Part shown: positions 62,849 to 64,000 of the stretch, piece after piece
Layout: every line of letters begins with the position of its first letter
Numbering within the stretch: the first letter of the stretch is position 1
Source: Hyperoplus lanceolatus
Lineage: Eukaryota > Chordata > Actinopteri > Uranoscopiformes > Ammodytidae
Reading direction: 5' to 3'
Assembly (NCBI GenBank): GCA_026929865.2
Contig: CM049404.1
Span: 804,501 to 868,500, forward strand
Length of the DNA: 64,000 nt
The notes under the pieces: model-generated
What the model was told of the DNA's origin: nothing
Seen by the model: only the letters and a program-made list of their open reading frames with translations
The model's database searches: none
Program-made: the position numbers and the translations under genes

Positions 62849-64000
62849 ATGGAAGTCAAAGTGTCTGTGGACGGAATTTCCCGTGTGGTCTGCGGAGTGA
62901 CAAAGGAAACAACGTGCCATGAAGTGGTCATAGCTTTGGCTCAAGCTCTTGGTATGCATATCTCTGGCTCTACTCAGCTAGAATATGTGTGTTCTTACTT
63001 GTCCATCAAGCTAACAACCCCCTATCGTCTTTCATTTCCAGGTCAACCCGGCCGCTACACGTTACGGGAGAAATTCAAATACTTTGAGCGTTGCATGGCG
63101 CCCAACGAACACCTCCTGGAGACTCTGGAGAAGTACGGGGAGCAGGCCAGGGAGGTCCAGCTCACCCTGCTCCACACCGGACCCTTATGGGACCAAATGA
63201 GCAGGACAAACATGGGCCGGTACAAGCCCTGCCCGCCCCTCCGGAGGAAAGACCCCGGCAGTAGAATGCGGCGGGGCAGCGGTTCACTAGGTTTGCATCG
63301 TCGAAGCTTGCCGCCTTTGTCCAGTTTAAGGAAAGAGCCAGAGCTGCAAAAAGAGGATCCCAAGAGACCAAACAGAAAGTCTCTGACGCTCATGGAGGAG
63401 GCCTGGGAATGGCTGGAGAGTCTGGGGAAAGGCAAGGTCTACAGCACCTCCTGTGATAAGGACAGCAGTAAAAAGATTGAAAAAAAGAATCGTTCCTCTT
63501 TGGATCTTTCTCTCATTGTTGACAAAGATTTCTTGGGTCAAAATGGTAGAAGCAGAGCGAGGGGTCAGAAAGGGTTCAATTCAGATATGGATCATCAAAC
63601 GTCCTGCTGCATGGGAAGCCAGACCCGGGGTAAAGGAAGCAAACATTTCAAGAAATGTCAAAAGGCAACATCTGATGACCTGCCCAGCTCAAAATGTGCT
63701 ACAACCGAAGACGAGAAGAAGAGTCTAAGAGAAACCATAATACACCAGCTCAGTTGTCTGGAGGATTTACAGGTCCTGATCGTGGGCTTGGACCAAGAGA
63801 TTTTTGAACTTGAGCAAAGACAGAAGGTCAACACAGCTAAGCGTGAAGCCCAGCAGGGGACGGCTGAAGAGGAGATGGAGCAAATCAAGTTCTGGGAGAT
63901 TGAATTAAAGGCAGAAGAAGGCTACGAGAAAGATCTGCAATGCCAGTTCCTGGAGATGAGGACGAAGGCTGTTGAGTGCAAGGCCAAGCTGGAGGAGTAC
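62849..64000 (+). CDS. RASSF7/8-type N-terminal RASSF protein, first two coding exons (partial)
   Basis: N-terminal RASSF proteins carry a Ras-association domain followed by coiled coils and act in junction and cell-growth signalling. Exon A (62,839-62,951) follows an ATTTCAG acceptor; its ATG at 62,849 starts MEVKVSVDGISRVVCGV and ETTCHEVVIALAQAL, the RA domain start. The donor GTATGC and acceptor TTTCCAG (63,041) restore a split Gly codon. Exon B is open from 63,042 to the window end. It continues the RA domain (GRYTLREKFKYFE, VQLTLLHTGP), a basic linker with RKSLTLM and LGKGK as in RASSF8, and a coiled coil with FWEIELKAEE. The product would be over 350 residues; the 3' end is off the window. 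RASSF8-like is the best fit, with marked divergence; the exact paralogue is uncertain. Confidence 0.88.
   Translation, partial: MEVKVSVDGISRVVCGVTKETTCHEVVIALAQALGMHISGSTQLEYVCSYLSIKLTTPYRLSFPGQPGRYTLREKFKYFERCMAPNEHLLETLEKYGEQAREVQLTLLHTGPLWDQMSRTNMGRYKPCPPLRRKDPGSRMRRGSGSLGLHRRSLPPLSSLRKEPELQKEDPKRPNRKSLTLMEEAWEWLESLGKGKVYSTSCDKDSSKKIEKKNRSSLDLSLIVDKDFLGQNGRSRARGQKGFNSDMDHQTSCCMGSQTRGKGSKHFKKCQKATSDDLPSSKCATTEDEKKSLRETIIHQLSCLEDLQVLIVGLDQEIFELEQRQKVNTAKREAQQGTAEEEMEQIKFWEIELKAEEGYEKDLQCQFLEMRTKAVECKAKLEEY

Overview
This window looks like a ray-finned (teleost, probably percomorph) fish genome. The evidence is two vertebrate genes with fish-like exon structure in DNA packed with the repeats typical of teleosts: DIRS and L2/Maui-type retroelements, an RNase H-bearing I-superfamily LINE, tRNA-derived SINEs, Tc1, hAT, piggyBac-like and PIF/Harbinger elements. 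The species assignment is inference; the gene and repeat structures are read from the sequence. LAYOUT. 1-4.9 kb: downstream flank of ampd1 with three small TIR elements and no gene that I can support. 4.9-35.4 kb: a complete muscle-type AMP deaminase gene (ampd1) on the minus strand. All 15 coding exons join in phase to 731 codons plus stop, and all metal and catalytic motifs are kept. Its introns hold most of the repeats in this half. Intron 10 (11,500-23,654) alone is 12 kb and is almost wholly nested transposons, including a 5.2-kb full-length LINE with an intact 1213-residue ORF2 and visible 13-bp target-site duplications. 35.4-43.2 kb: intergenic, with LINE scraps, a SINE, a rearranged Tc1 element, an 81-bp near-perfect palindrome and a G-quadruplex-type tract. 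43,166-62,753: one 19.6-kb set of transposons inserted inside one another. Tc1-type ends enclose an element with GGTAACAC ends. That element encloses a DIRS retroelement (DIRS-A, 44.87-59.5 kb). DIRS-A's reverse transcriptase is split by a 5.66-kb element with 462-bp inverted arms and a perfect 9-bp target duplication. That element carries part of a second, oppositely oriented DIRS (DIRS-B: RT thumb, RNase H, tyrosine recombinase). DIRS-B is itself split by a truncated LINE flanked by a 349-bp direct duplication. 62.8-64.0 kb: the first two coding exons of a RASSF7/8-type N-terminal RASSF gene on the plus strand, running off the window. HOW IT FITS TOGETHER. The two host genes are divergently transcribed and unrelated in function: purine-nucleotide metabolism in muscle, and a Ras-association/coiled-coil scaffold protein. 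Everything else is mobile DNA whose order of insertion can be read from target-site duplications. The nearest thing to an undescribed system is the 9-bp-TSD long-arm element at 51,161-56,816 that carries retroelement RT/RNase H/recombinase sequence as its interior.
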